A stretch of 64,000 bases of DNA, from the NCBI GenBank assembly GCA_023388965.1, contig JAEWFF010000018.1, positions 62,001 to 126,000 on the forward strand, read 5' to 3'. This DNA comes from Pseudomonadota bacterium (GTDB lineage: Bacteria; Pseudomonadota; Alphaproteobacteria; Rhizobiales; Methylopilaceae). Below are positions 51,402 to 61,299 of this stretch, piece by piece; the stretch's first letter is position 1, and every line of letters begins with the position of its first letter. The position numbers and the translations under genes are program-made. Below the pieces are notes generated by a model. That model made no database searches and had not been told where the DNA came from. It saw only the letters and a program-made list of their open reading frames with translations.

Positions 51402-52529
51402 ATGAGTGAAAACAACCGCCTGCAGACGTCGCGTCCGCGCATTCTGAGTGTCGATTTCTGGCGCGGCTTCGCGTTGCTGTCGATTTTCGTCAATCACGTG
51501 CCGGGCAATGCGTTTGCCAATTTCACGCATCACCGGTTCGGCTTTTCCGATGCGGCGGAAGCCTTCGTGCTTCTTGCGGGCGTAGCGGCCGCTCTGGCCT
51601 ATCTGCCGAAATTCCGGGCGGGGAAAGTGGCGGAAACCTCGTTCCGCATCGGCCGCAGGGTCGTTCAGATTTACGCGGCCCACATATTGCTGATCGTCGC
51701 GTGCGGCGCCATCGTCGCCAACACCGTCCTGCGCACCGGCGACACGCGCTTCCTCGAAGCGATCAATTTCCATCTCGTTCTCTACGATCCGCTCGGCGCA
51801 TTGATCGGCATTGCGGGCCTTGGCGTGCAGCCGGGCTATCTCAACATTCTGCCGCTCTACATCGTCATTCTGGCCGCCGCGCCGCTCTATCTCCTGATCG
51901 CGCGCATCAGCATGCCGCTGCTCCTTGCCCTTTCGGGTACGCTTTATTTCGCTGCACAGCTTTTCAGCTGGCATTTCTGGCACTTCCCGGTGGCCAGCCC
52001 CTGGTTCCTCAATCCCCTGTGCTGGCAATTCCTGTTCGTCATCGGCATCGCGCTTGGCGATCTGGTGCGCGACGGGCGCAACATCGCGACCTCGCGGACC
52101 GTGTTCGTCTTCGCCTGCATCTACCTCGTCTTCGCCGCAGCCTGCCTGCTGCTGGGCCTGTGGCCGGGCTGGCAGCCCAAATGGGTGCCGGAATTCTTCT
52201 GGGCGATGGACAAGACCAATCTGATCGTGCCGCGCCTGCTGCATGTGCTGGCTCTGGCGTATGTGGTGGCTTACCTGCCGGTGGAAACCTGGCTCCGGCG
52301 GACACGCGCGGCGCTGCCGCTGATCGTCGTCGGGCGCCATGCGCTGCCCATTTTCTGCCTCGGCACCGTATTGTCGATTGCCGCCCAGATGGTCCGCGCC
52401 GAGGCCGGCCCCAGTCTTTTGCTGGACAGCGCCCTCATTTCAGGTGGTATTCTCGCCCAGTTCATCCTTGCGGGTGTGCTCGAATGGCATCGCACCGGAC
52501 ATATGATCCCGGTCGCGGCTCGCGTCTGA
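51402..52529 (+). CDS. OpgC-domain acyltransferase-like membrane protein
   Basis: This 375-residue protein has ten or so membrane helices and the OpgC signature RILSVDFWRGFALLSIFVNH (VDFWRG), then VPGNAFANFTHHRFGFSDAA and QPGYLNILPLYIVIL. OpgC transfers succinyl groups to osmoregulated periplasmic glucans. No opgG/opgH is in view. The next gene, an SGNH-like protein, overlaps its 3' end by 46 bp. Confidence 0.92.
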   Translation: MSENNRLQTSRPRILSVDFWRGFALLSIFVNHVPGNAFANFTHHRFGFSDAAEAFVLLAGVAAALAYLPKFRAGKVAETSFRIGRRVVQIYAAHILLIVACGAIVANTVLRTGDTRFLEAINFHLVLYDPLGALIGIAGLGVQPGYLNILPLYIVILAAAPLYLLIARISMPLLLALSGTLYFAAQLFSWHFWHFPVASPWFLNPLCWQFLFVIGIALGDLVRDGRNIATSRTVFVFACIYLVFAAACLLLGLWPGWQPKWVPEFFWAMDKTNLIVPRLLHVLALAYVVAYLPVETWLRRTRAALPLIVVGRHALPIFCLGTVLSIAAQMVRAEAGPSLLLDSALISGGILAQFILAGVLEWHRTGHMIPVAARV

Positions 52530-53209
52530 GGGGCGCGATCCTTGTTCTCGCGGCGGCGCTCCTGTCCGCCGCGCCCGCCGCCGCGGGCATGCCGGCGGCG
52601 TGCCGGATTCCCGACGCTTTTCTCGATACGCCTTCGCTCGACCGTACAGAGAGCGGCATCCTCGGCAGGCGCGAAGTCCGCATCGTCATCATGGGCCCGA
52701 TGCTCGGCCGCATGATCGGCACGCAGACGCCTCTGGAGCAGGCTCTGGAGAGCCGGCTTCCCGGCATCAATTTCGAGGTCACGCAGGCCATGTCGCTGGG
52801 GCTGGCCGAAGACGATTTCGCCGGCCTGCGTCTGCTTCTGCACGGCCGGGCGGCGCCGGATCTCGTGATCTGGCAGGTCGGTGTGCGCGACGCGATGGCC
52901 GCAAGCGATGTCGAGGATTTCGAGCAGACGCTCGATGCCGCCCATGGCTGGCTCGATGCGCGGGGCGCCGATCTTCTGCTGGTCGATCCGCCCTTCGTCG
53001 AGGGCGTGAGCCATGAGCGTATTTACACACCCTATATCGGCGGCATCGGCGAGGTCTCGCGCGAGGAGGGGGTTCCGATGCTCAGGCGCTATGCCGCGAT
53101 GCGCTATCTGGAAGGCGAGGCGGATCGCCGCCGCCTGAAGAGCGAGATCCTGCGTCCCTGCGTTTCCGAACTGATGGCGGAGGCCATCGTCCGCGCCGTC
53201 GGCAAATAG
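52484..53209 (+). CDS. SGNH-like secreted protein paired with OpgC
   Basis: This 241-residue protein starts inside opgC (ATG 52484, MASHRTYDPGRGSRLRG) and has a hydrophobic signal segment GAILVLAAALLSAAPAAAG. The fold is SGNH-like: RIVIMGPMLGRMIGT at block I, APDLVIWQVGVRDAMAAS at block III and LLVDPPFVEGVSHERI near block V. However, the GDS and GxND residues are not canonical (MGPMLG, VGVRD). It is likely periplasmic and works with OpgC; activity cannot be assumed. The start is uncertain. Confidence 0.75.
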   Translation: MASHRTYDPGRGSRLRGAILVLAAALLSAAPAAAGMPAACRIPDAFLDTPSLDRTESGILGRREVRIVIMGPMLGRMIGTQTPLEQALESRLPGINFEVTQAMSLGLAEDDFAGLRLLLHGRAAPDLVIWQVGVRDAMAASDVEDFEQTLDAAHGWLDARGADLLLVDPPFVEGVSHERIYTPYIGGIGEVSREEGVPMLRRYAAMRYLEGEADRRRLKSEILRPCVSELMAEAIVRAVGK

Positions 53210-53233
53210 GAAACGGGCAGCCTGCCCGCACCG

Positions 53234-53500
53234 TCACTCCTTTACGGGAGGCAGTTGCAGGCCGGACCCGGTATCGCCGGCGATGTCCTTACTTTCGGTT
53301 GCAGTATCGAATGTGCCTTTGATCCAGACGTTTTCGTCGCCGTCCGCTCCATCCCCGGCGCCGAGGCCGCCAAACGCATCCTTCAGGTCGTGGTCGGGCC
53401 TGTCCCACACATGCGTCTCGTTTTCCGTGGCGGACGCCGCGAATGGTGCGGCGACGATGAGCCCGGCGGCGATCGCCAGGTGAAGCAACGCATGACGCAT
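53234..53500 (-). CDS. Small secreted acidic protein
   Basis: This 88-residue protein has a signal peptide (MRHALLHLAIAAGLIVAAPF). The mature part is short and acidic (DHDLKDAFGGLGAGDGADGD) and ends with LQLPPVKE. No family recognised. It converges with the SGNH gene 24 bp away. Confidence 0.55.
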   Translation of the reverse strand: MRHALLHLAIAAGLIVAAPFAASATENETHVWDRPDHDLKDAFGGLGAGDGADGDENVWIKGTFDTATESKDIAGDTGSGLQLPPVKE

Positions 53501-53575
53501 GAAATCTCTCCTCGAATGAGAACAGATTAACACGCGGAGCGAGGATTGCCTTTGCCGCGCGGCGAAAATTTCCGC

Positions 53576-53613
53576 AGAAAAGGACATCCGGCCGGAGCGC
53601 GCCCCGGCCGGAT
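53576..53613 (-). terminator. Terminator after the small secreted gene at 53618
   Basis: On the minus strand ATCCGGCCGG-N8-CCGGCCGGAT (perfect 10-bp arms) is followed by GTCCTTTT. It ends the gene at 53618-53905. Confidence 0.75.
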
Positions 53614-53617
53614 AGGA

Positions 53618-53905
53618 TCAGTCGAACAGATTCAGGCTGAACTTGCGGTCGGAGTCCACGATCATCAGCGATTGATCGAGTTCGAGATCGAAGCGCTCAC
53701 CATTGGTATCGATCGCATTGCGGACCTTCCAATGGCCGTCATCGTCCCAGGTGATCCTGTCCCATGAACTGAAGCCTTCGGAGAACAGCACATTGCCGAT
53801 CTCGGCATTTTCGTACGCAGTCGGCGCGCGGTCCGCGAACGCTGCGGTCAGCGGGAGGGATGCAAGGGCAAGGGCCAGTGCGCCTGTACGGATGAGGTCG
53901 GACAT
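53618..53905 (-). CDS. Small secreted protein
   Basis: This 95-residue protein has a signal peptide (MSDLIRTGALALALASLPLT) cleaved near AFA. The mature part contains SSWDRITWDDDGHWKVRNAI and ends LDQSLMIVDSDRKFSLNLFD, all rich in Asp and aromatics. No family is recognised, and it may be a small periplasmic protein. A strong terminator follows. Confidence 0.6.
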   Translation of the reverse strand: MSDLIRTGALALALASLPLTAAFADRAPTAYENAEIGNVLFSEGFSSWDRITWDDDGHWKVRNAIDTNGERFDLELDQSLMIVDSDRKFSLNLFD

Positions 53906-54009
53906 TCGGAACTCTCCTCTGTCTGCTTGGGAACGGGGAGAGTCTAGGGCGAAATGGGGCAGTGAGGAGGCGTGCGCGCGGTCAAAACGCGTCGCGGTGA
54001 AAAAGCCGT

Positions 54010-56628
54010 TCAGCGGCGTTTGCCGCGTGCCCGCCCGCCGCTGGAGCGCCCGCCGCGCGTGACACGCCGGATTTCGACTTCCTCGTCATGGGCTTCTGCG
54101 GCGAGGCCCTCGACGACCGATTGCGGTGCGCTGAGCGGCAGATCGCGATTGTGCGGCCCCATTTCCTTCAGCGTCGGCCTGTGAGCGCGCGAACGCGGCG
54201 CCGCCTCGCCGTATTTGCCGGCATTGTCCTCAAGCTCCGATTGGCGAACGAGCGCGTCGTCGGCCACCAGCAATTCGGTTTCGCGCAGCCTTTTGAGTTC
54301 GTCGCGCAGGCGCGCTGCTTCCTCGAATTCGAGATTTGCCGCGGCCTCGCGCATGCGCTTTTCGAGATCGGCGAGCGTCGCCTGGAAATTGTGGCCGACG
54401 AGCGAGCCGTCTTTCGTGAGGCCGGAATCGACGCGCACATGATCCTTCTCGTACACACTGTCGAGAATGTCAGCGATGCGCGCCTTCACGCTCTGCGGCG
54501 TGATGCCATGTTCTTCGTTATAGGCGAGCTGCTTCTCGCGGCGGCGGCTGGTCTCGGCCATCGCGCGCTCCATGGAGCCGGTGATGGTATCGGCATAGAG
54601 AAGCACGCGCCCGTCCACGTTTCGCGCCGCGCGGCCGATGGTCTGTACGAGCGAGCGTTCGGAGCGCAGGAAGCCTTCCTTGTCGGCATCGAGAATGGCG
54701 ACGAGACCGCATTCGGGAATGTCGAGCCCTTCGCGCAACAGGTTGATGCCGACCAGAACGTCGAACGCGCCGAGCCTGAGATCGCGGATGATCTCGATGC
54801 GCTCGACCGTGTCGATGTCCGAATGCATATAGCGCACGCGCACGCCCGCTTCGTGCAGATATTCCGTCAGGTCCTCCGCCATGCGCTTGGTCAGAACCGT
54901 GACCAATGTGCGATAGCCCTTCTTCGCCGTCTCGCGGATTTCGCCGAGAACATCGTCTACCTGCGAGCGCGCGGACCGCACCTCGACCGGCGGGTCGATC
55001 AGGCCGGTCGGCCGGATCACCTGTTCGGTAAATACGCCGCCGGTCTGGTCCATTTCCCATGTTCCGGGCGTCGCCGAAACATGGACGGTCTGCGGCCGCA
55101 TCGCGTCCCATTCCTCGAACCGCATGGGCCTGTTGTCCATGCAGGAGGGCAGGCGGAAGCCGTATTCGGCGAGCGTTGCCTTGCGGCGAAAGTCGCCGCG
55201 ATACATCGCGCCGATCTGCGGGATCGTGACATGGCTCTCGTCCACGAAGACAAGCGCGTTGTCGGGCAGATATTCGAACAGGGTCGGCGGCGGCTCGCCC
55301 GGTTTGCGGCCCGTCAGCCAGCGCGAATAGTTCTCGATGCCAGCGCAGCTTCCCGTCGCCTCCATCATTTCGAGGTCGAACATGGTGCGCTGTTCGAGCC
55401 GCTGCGCTTCGAGCAGGCGGCCCATTTTCGTCAGTTCCTCGAGCCGCGCGCGCAATTCCGCGCGAATGCCCTTGACCGATTGCAGCAAGGTCGGGCGCGG
55501 CGTCACATAATGCGAATTGGCGTAGATCTTGACGAAAGCGAGATCGGAGGTCTTCTGCCCGGTCAGCGGGTCGAATTCGTGGATGCTCTCGACCTCGTCG
55601 CCGAACAGGCCGACGCGCCAGGCGCGGTCCTCATAGTGCGCCGGGAAAATCTCGATCGTGTCGCCGCGCACGCGGAATGTGCCGCGCACGAAATTGACGT
55701 CGGCGCGGCGGTACTGGGTGGCGACGAGATCGTTGATGAGATCGCGCTGGTTGACGCGCTCGCCGACCTTCAGGCCGAACGTCATCGCCGTATAGGTTTC
55801 GACCGAGCCGATGCCGTAAATGCACGACACCGAGGCGACGATGATGACGTCGTCGCGCTCCAGAAGTGCGCGGGTCGCCGAGTGGCGCATCCGGTCGATC
55901 TGTTCGTTGATCGAGGAGTCCTTCTCGATATAGGTGTCCGTACGAGGCACATAGGCCTCGGGCTGGTAGTAGTCGTAGTACGAGACGAAATATTCGACCG
56001 AATTGTTCGGGAAGAAGTTCTTGAACTCGCCATAGAGCTGGGCGGCGAGCGTCTTGTTCGGCGCGAGAATGAGGGCAGGGCGCTGCGTCGCCTCGATCAC
56101 CTTGGCCATGGTGAAGGTCTTGCCCGAGCCGGTGACGCCGAGCAGAACCTGGTCGCGCTCCTCCTCCTTTACGCCCTCGACGAGTTCGGCGATGGCCTGC
56201 GGCTGGTCGCCGGCGGGTTCGTAATCCGAGACGAAGTCGAAGCGGATGCCGCCTTCCCATTTCTCCGGGCGCGCCGGGCGGTGGGGCGTCCACACCGTGC
56301 CCTGCAATTCGGGGCGGCCCTGCTGGATCAGGTCCTCGAGCGCCTGGACGGTCGCCGAGACGCCGCCCACGCCGCCGTCCGACAATCCGGGCGGCTGGGC
56401 GGGGGCGGGCGCCTCGCCTTCCTTGGCCGCATCCCAGCGCCGGTCGCGCGGCGCGGTGCCGGGCGTCGCGTTGCGCCGCGTGCGCGCGGAGGTTTTGCGG
56501 CCGGGCGCGGTGTCGAGCACGTCGGGGTCGCCGGCGAGGCTGGAAAATTCGGAAAGAGGCGTTTCGGCGACGTAATCGGCCTGCGGCCGTTCACCCAGCC
56601 CGGTGGTCTTCTTCGTCTTGCGCGGCAT
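54010..56628 (-). CDS. uvrB: Excinuclease ABC subunit B
   Basis: This 872-residue DNA-damage-recognition helicase has Walker [13 protein letters not shown], the beta-hairpin [56 protein letters not shown] and the C-terminal UvrC-binding [20 protein letters not shown]. Compared with about 670 residues in E. coli, it has an extra N-terminus (about 130 residues with low-complexity Thr/Ala/Arg) and a basic tail ending [14 protein letters not shown]. Confidence 0.97.
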   Translation of the reverse strand: MPRKTKKTTGLGERPQADYVAETPLSEFSSLAGDPDVLDTAPGRKTSARTRRNATPGTAPRDRRWDAAKEGEAPAPAQPPGLSDGGVGGVSATVQALEDLIQQGRPELQGTVWTPHRPARPEKWEGGIRFDFVSDYEPAGDQPQAIAELVEGVKEEERDQVLLGVTGSGKTFTMAKVIEATQRPALILAPNKTLAAQLYGEFKNFFPNNSVEYFVSYYDYYQPEAYVPRTDTYIEKDSSINEQIDRMRHSATRALLERDDVIIVASVSCIYGIGSVETYTAMTFGLKVGERVNQRDLINDLVATQYRRADVNFVRGTFRVRGDTIEIFPAHYEDRAWRVGLFGDEVESIHEFDPLTGQKTSDLAFVKIYANSHYVTPRPTLLQSVKGIRAELRARLEELTKMGRLLEAQRLEQRTMFDLEMMEATGSCAGIENYSRWLTGRKPGEPPPTLFEYLPDNALVFVDESHVTIPQIGAMYRGDFRRKATLAEYGFRLPSCMDNRPMRFEEWDAMRPQTVHVSATPGTWEMDQTGGVFTEQVIRPTGLIDPPVEVRSARSQVDDVLGEIRETAKKGYRTLVTVLTKRMAEDLTEYLHEAGVRVRYMHSDIDTVERIEIIRDLRLGAFDVLVGINLLREGLDIPECGLVAILDADKEGFLRSERSLVQTIGRAARNVDGRVLLYADTITGSMERAMAETSRRREKQLAYNEEHGITPQSVKARIADILDSVYEKDHVRVDSGLTKDGSLVGHNFQATLADLEKRMREAAANLEFEEAARLRDELKRLRETELLVADDALVRQSELEDNAGKYGEAAPRSRAHRPTLKEMGPHNRDLPLSAPQSVVEGLAAEAHDEEVEIRRVTRGGRSSGGRARGKRR

Positions 56629-56831
56629 GGTGCGAATATGGAGCCGCGGACAGTCAAAAGCGAGGGGGTGCAGGGGATCGGTCCCGGATACCGGGAGGGG
56701 GCCCGGGCATCACACGATCGCGTTATCTCACGAGAATTTTCGTTCAGCGCACCCCGCTGTTTCTGCTGAAAATGCGTTGGCTAATATTGTCGCGAGTATC
56801 AGCTCAGCGGCGTTTTTCCTGCCTGGAGAAA

Positions 56832-57635
56832 ATGCTGATGATCCCCAACGCCTCCATCCATGCTGCGCGTCTTCCGGCACTGAGCCTTGCGGGCATCCTC
56901 ACCTTCTGCGCCTCGGCCGCTGCCCTCGAGCGGGACGTGCCCTATGTTCCGACGCCGCCGCCGGTTGTCGAGAAAATGCTCGATATGACGGAGGTCAAGG
57001 CGGGCGAATTCGTCATCGATCTCGGCTCGGGCGACGGCCGTATCGCAATCGCTGCCGCACAGCGCGGCGCGACTGCCCTCGGCGTCGACATCGATCCGGA
57101 CCTTGTAAAGGAAGCGACGGAAAACGCCGAGAAAGCCGGCGTGGGAGACAAGGCCAGCTTCAAGGAGGCCAACCTCTTCGACACCGATATTTCGGAAGCG
57201 CACGTCATCACCATGTACCTTCTGCCCTCGGTCAATCTCGAACTGCGTCCGCGCCTGCTCGAACTGAAGCCGGGCACGCGGCTCGTGTCGCATGCCTTCA
57301 CCATGGGTGACTGGCAGCCCGACGAGGAAGCGGAGATCGATGGCCGCAGAGTCTATTTCTGGCGCGTGCCCGCGAAGGTCGATGGCGCATGGGCATTCGA
57401 GCACGATGGCCAGACGATCAATGTCACCCTTGAGCAGAAATATCAGGCCATCAGCGGCACGGCGGCCGTCGGCGGCGCGGAACAGCCCGTCGAAGGCAAG
57501 GTCGAGGGCGAGGTCGTTCGCATCGCGTTCGGCTCGGGCGATGCGCGCCGCGAATTCACCGGCCGCGTGAACGGTACTGCGCTCGAGCCGGTCCGGGGCG
57601 AGGGCGCCTCCGGCTGGACGGCGCGCCGCGGTTGA
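56832..57635 (+). CDS. SAM-dependent methyltransferase with signal peptide
   Basis: This 267-residue protein starts with a hydrophobic leader (RLPALSLAGILTFCASAAAL) and has class I methyltransferase motif I (EFVIDLGSGDGRIAIAAAQR) followed by GVDIDPDLVKEATENAEKAG. Later comes RLVSHAFTMGDWQPDEEAEI. The leader looks like a Sec signal, which is odd for a SAM enzyme. The start may be 56832 or 56838; GGAG is at 56825-56828. A hairpin GGCCGCC/GGCGGCC follows its stop. Confidence 0.85.
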   Translation: MLMIPNASIHAARLPALSLAGILTFCASAAALERDVPYVPTPPPVVEKMLDMTEVKAGEFVIDLGSGDGRIAIAAAQRGATALGVDIDPDLVKEATENAEKAGVGDKASFKEANLFDTDISEAHVITMYLLPSVNLELRPRLLELKPGTRLVSHAFTMGDWQPDEEAEIDGRRVYFWRVPAKVDGAWAFEHDGQTINVTLEQKYQAISGTAAVGGAEQPVEGKVEGEVVRIAFGSGDARREFTGRVNGTALEPVRGEGASGWTARRG

Positions 57636-57685
57636 TCCGACGGGCCGCCCTCCGGGGCGGCCCTTCCATTTCAAAGGGAGCTTTC

Positions 57686-59017
57686 ATGGCCGACGCGAAG
57701 CCCCGCGCCAGTCTCTCCGTGCTCGACGGCATCGCCATCATGGTCGGTATCGTTGTCGGTACCGGAATTTTCAGGACACCGCCGCTCGTCGCGTCCAATG
57801 TCGAGACTGAATTCGCCTTCATGGCCGTCTGGCTTGTGGGCGGATTGGCGGTCCTGATCGGGGCGCTTTGCTATGCGGAACTGGCCACCGCCTATCCCGA
57901 TGCCGGCGGAGAATACAATTTCCTGAAGCGGGCTTTCGGCCGCCGCCCGGCCTTGCTGTTCGCGTGGGCACGCTGCACCGTCATCCAGCCCGTTGCCATC
58001 GCGGCCGTCGCGTTCGTCTATGGCGATTACATGCAGCAGATCCTGCCGCTCGGCGCTTATGGCGGGGCGCTTCACGCCGCCATCGTGATCGCACTTCTCA
58101 CGGGCCTCAAGATCGTCGGCACCGTCGAATCTAAGTCGTTGCAAATCGTATTGACGGTGCTGGGGCTCCTCGCCATCGCCGCCGTGGTCGTGGCGGGACT
58201 GTTCGTCGACCCCGTGGCCGCGGCGTCGGTCGCATCCGGGACAGAAGTTGCGGGAGGCGCCCTCGGAATGGCCATGGTTTTCGTGCTGCTGACTTATGGC
58301 GGCTGGAACGAGGCAGCCTACATTTCCGGCGAACTGCGCGATGTCCGCCGGTCCATCATCCGGGTTCTCATCATCGGCACGGCGCTGATCGTCGTCACCT
58401 ACATCGCGATCAATCTCGCCTTTCTCCATGTCCTCGGGCTTGAGGGCCTTCGCGCCACCGACGCGCCTGCCGCGGATGTCATGCGGGCCGTCATTGGCGA
58501 GATAGGCGTGATCGTCCTCAGCCTCATCGTCGGCATTGCCGCGATGAGCACGATCAACGCCACCATCTTCACCGGCGCGCGTGCCTATTACGCTCTCGGG
58601 CGCGACGTTCCGCAACTGGTCGGTGTCGGCAATTGGGACGGGCGCGGGGACACGCCTCTCAACGGGCTGCTCGCGCAAGGAGCGTTCGCGCTGGGCCTCG
58701 TTCTGCTTGGTGTGGTTACACGCGATGGTTTCCAGGCCATGGTGGATTACACGGCCCCGGTGTTCTGGTTCTTCATGCTGCTGGTCAGCCTGTCGCTGTT
58801 TACGCTGCGCTGGGCCGACCCTGACCGCGAGCGGCCGTTCCGGGTGCCGTTTTATCCCGTGCTGCCGGCATTGTTCATGCTCTCCTGCGCGGGGCTGTTC
58901 TATTCGAGCCTCGCCTATACCGGCAGCGGCGCGCTGATCGGCGTGGGCGTGCTGCTCGCGGGCCTGCCGCTTCTGCTCTTGAAACCCCGGCCGGCCAACA
59001 CAGCCCCCGCCGAATAG
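57686..59017 (+). CDS. APC-family amino acid permease
   Basis: This 443-residue transporter has about 12 membrane helices and the family start LDGIAIMVGIVVGTGIFRTP (GxGIF), then ALCYAELATAYPDAGGEYNF and GGWNEAAYISGELRDVRRSI. It probably imports amino acids or polyamines by proton symport. AAGGGAG lies 6 nt before the ATG. It is preceded by a hairpin that probably terminates the methyltransferase gene. Confidence 0.93.
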   Translation: MADAKPRASLSVLDGIAIMVGIVVGTGIFRTPPLVASNVETEFAFMAVWLVGGLAVLIGALCYAELATAYPDAGGEYNFLKRAFGRRPALLFAWARCTVIQPVAIAAVAFVYGDYMQQILPLGAYGGALHAAIVIALLTGLKIVGTVESKSLQIVLTVLGLLAIAAVVVAGLFVDPVAAASVASGTEVAGGALGMAMVFVLLTYGGWNEAAYISGELRDVRRSIIRVLIIGTALIVVTYIAINLAFLHVLGLEGLRATDAPAADVMRAVIGEIGVIVLSLIVGIAAMSTINATIFTGARAYYALGRDVPQLVGVGNWDGRGDTPLNGLLAQGAFALGLVLLGVVTRDGFQAMVDYTAPVFWFFMLLVSLSLFTLRWADPDRERPFRVPFYPVLPALFMLSCAGLFYSSLAYTGSGALIGVGVLLAGLPLLLLKPRPANTAPAE

Positions 59018-59102
59018 AGAACCGCACGGCACGCATTGCGGCGGCGCCGCGAATATGGTGCCCTTCCGGGGTCCGCGCTCGCGTGTCCCTGGGGGAAGTG
59101 GA

Positions 59103-60257
59103 ATGCCTATTCGATTCGCCTGTTTTGTCGCTTTCACGGCTTTGCTTCAGGCACCCGCTTTCGCCCAGCCGGCCTGCACGGCGCGCGATACGCCGGATCT
59201 TGCCGCCGAACTGCCCGAACAGGTGCTGTTCAGCCATTGCATGGCGGAAGGCAAATGCGGCGCGATCGACAAGACCGGCGCATGGAAAGTGCCGCCGGTG
59301 CATCGCGACCTGATGATCGAGGGTGATTTCATCGTCGTTCCGGAAAACGACGACTGGTCGGCCTATGGCTTCCTCGATTCGGACGGCACGCGGCTCGGCG
59401 GCGGCGATTATTCGATCAGCATCGAGGAGCAGATCCCTGTGTCGGAGGGGCTGATGTCCGTCATCGTCGGCGAGAAGACGGGCTATGCCGACCGCACCGG
59501 CACGCTCGTCATTCCGGCGGAGTTCGATGAGGCGTTCGCCTTTCAGGGCGGTCTTGCGGCCGTTTCCATCGGCGGACGCCGTGCCTTCATCGATCCGAAA
59601 GGCAAAACCGTGCTGACGGTTCCGGAAGGCCTGGACGATGTCTATGCGTTCGATGGCGATGTGGCGGTCGCCGGCAAGGACGGTGTGTACGGTCTGATCG
59701 GGCGCGACGGGCAGTTCGTGCTCGCGCCGAAATTCTCGTCGCTCTATTTCGACCATGGCGTTCTCATTGCGCTCGACGGCGAGCGCATGGGGATCGTCAA
59801 CGAGGCGGGTGAGTGGGTTTCGGAGGAAAGCTTCGAGACCGTGGGTGCGTTCTCGAACGGCCTTGCGCCCGCGCAGCAGAACGGCAAATGGGGCTTCATC
59901 GACACCTGCGGCAATTGGGAAATCGAGCCAAAATTCGATCAGGCCATCGGCTTCGACGGCGGTCCCGCGCGCGTGAAACTCGGCGAGAAATGGGGCCTTA
60001 TCGGCCGCGACGGTGCGGAAATATATGCGCCGCAGGCCGCCTTCATCGGCGATGGCGTATGGACGGACGGTCTTGTCACCTTCACGCTGGACGACGAGAA
60101 GTTCGGCCTGCTCGACACGAGCGGCAAGGTCGTGGTCGAGCCGCAATATACCAGCATCGAGCCCATCGGCGGCGGTGTCGTGCTGGCTTATAGCGGTGAG
60201 GACGAGAAGCTGCTCGATCTTGCCGGCAACCAAATCCCCATCGCACCTGCGCCGTAG
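59103..60257 (+). CDS. WG-repeat secreted protein
   Basis: This 384-residue protein has a signal peptide (MPIRFACFVAFTALLQAPAF). Nine or so WG-type repeats follow, of the pattern G-x-[WY]-G-[FL]-[IL]-D-x-x-G (NGKWGFIDTCGNWEIEPKFD, GEKWGLIGRDGAEIYAP, GVYGLIGRDGQFVLAPKFSS). WG repeats form beta-propeller-like or solenoid structures that bind partners. The N-terminus has two CxxxxxC pairs (ACTARD, HCMAEGKC). Function unknown. Confidence 0.88.
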   Translation: MPIRFACFVAFTALLQAPAFAQPACTARDTPDLAAELPEQVLFSHCMAEGKCGAIDKTGAWKVPPVHRDLMIEGDFIVVPENDDWSAYGFLDSDGTRLGGGDYSISIEEQIPVSEGLMSVIVGEKTGYADRTGTLVIPAEFDEAFAFQGGLAAVSIGGRRAFIDPKGKTVLTVPEGLDDVYAFDGDVAVAGKDGVYGLIGRDGQFVLAPKFSSLYFDHGVLIALDGERMGIVNEAGEWVSEESFETVGAFSNGLAPAQQNGKWGFIDTCGNWEIEPKFDQAIGFDGGPARVKLGEKWGLIGRDGAEIYAPQAAFIGDGVWTDGLVTFTLDDEKFGLLDTSGKVVVEPQYTSIEPIGGGVVLAYSGEDEKLLDLAGNQIPIAPAP

Positions 60258-60281
60258 GTACGCCCTCTCGATGCGGCTGCT

Positions 60282-60554
60282 ACCCTCTCCCGCCTGCGGG
60301 AGAGGTCAGCACATCGCGAAGCGATGGCCGGGTGAGGGGAATGCGACGCGTTCGGTGCTTGCGACTCCCCCTCACCCCGCTCGATGTCCCGTGAACGGGA
60401 GAGGGGATACTGCGCTGCGCGGTGTCGTTACTCTCTCAGTCCTCATCCTGAGGAGGCGCGAAGCGCCGTCTCGAAGGATGGCCGCGAATTCGGTGCTTGC
60501 CGCCATCCTTCGACACGGCTCGTCGCTTTGCTCCGAGTCCGGCTCAGGATGAGG
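60282..60554. repeat. Repeat types B and A, two inverted pairs
   Basis: Type B is at 60282-60340 (CTCTCCCGcctGCGGGAGAG, inner ATCGC/GCGAT, CCGGGTGAGGGG) with an inverted copy at 60367-60405. Type A is at 60441-60481, inverted with a longer copy at 60503-60554. This fills the 312-bp gap between the WG-repeat gene and yqgE. Confidence 0.85.
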
Positions 60555-60569
60555 ATTGGTGTTTTTGAT

Positions 60570-61232
60570 TCACGCGTGCCCGGCTTCGGCCGACAGCATG
60601 CTTGGCTCGATGCCGAGCTTGCGCAGGCAGCGCTCGTATTTTGTCTCCGTCGGCGTGCCGAAGATAAGCTCGGAATCGGCGGGGCAGTTCAGCCAGCCAT
60701 TGGCCTGGATTTCGGTTTCGAGTTGTCCGGGCGCCCAGCCGGCATAGCCGAGCGCCAATACAGCCGCGGCCGGGCCGCCGCCGCTCGCAATCGCTTTCAG
60801 GATGTCGAGCGTTGCCGTCAGCGAAATCGACTCGTCGATGGGCAGCGTCGAATTCTCGATGAAATAATCGGCGGTGTGCAGGACGAATCCGCGTCCGGTT
60901 TCCACCGGTCCGCCGCGCAGAACCGAAATCTGTTCCGCCCCCGCGGGCAGGCGGATGCTCTGTTCCTCGGGAACGATGTCGAGCTGCACCAGAAGTTCGG
61001 GAAAACGTATGTCCGGCGCGGGCTGGTTGACCACGATGCCCATCGCGCCGTCCGCCGAATGGGCGCACATATAGATCACCGCTCGCGAGAAGCGGTCGTC
61101 GAGCATTCCCGGCATCGCGACGATAAGCTGGCCGTCGAGATAACCTTCCGCGGAAGCCGGCGTGGTCGTCCGGTGAACTACCATGACTTCTAGTGTAGGT
61201 ATGGAGCCGCCGGTTTGGAAGGTGTCATTCAT
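60570..61232 (-). CDS. YqgE/AlgH family protein
   Basis: This 220-residue protein (from ATG 61232; alternative ATG 61184 gives 204) has the family pattern [80 protein letters not shown] and a C-terminal [17 protein letters not shown]. The function of AlgH/YqgE is not settled. It diverges from the DsbD-N-type gene. Confidence 0.92.
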   Translation of the reverse strand: MNDTFQTGGSIPTLEVMVVHRTTTPASAEGYLDGQLIVAMPGMLDDRFSRAVIYMCAHSADGAMGIVVNQPAPDIRFPELLVQLDIVPEEQSIRLPAGAEQISVLRGGPVETGRGFVLHTADYFIENSTLPIDESISLTATLDILKAIASGGGPAAAVLALGYAGWAPGQLETEIQANGWLNCPADSELIFGTPTETKYERCLRKLGIEPSMLSAEAGHA

Positions 61233-61299
61233 GTTTCCCGCGTCCGTTCACGCAAGTGTGGCTGGTCTGCCGCGCCGCCAATGCCTTAATTCCGCGCCT

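Noticed and set aside
54088..56769. An 893-codon plus-strand open frame opposite uvrB
   Set aside because: It is a mirror of the uvrB reading frame in GC-rich DNA; uvrB motifs are complete on the minus strand.
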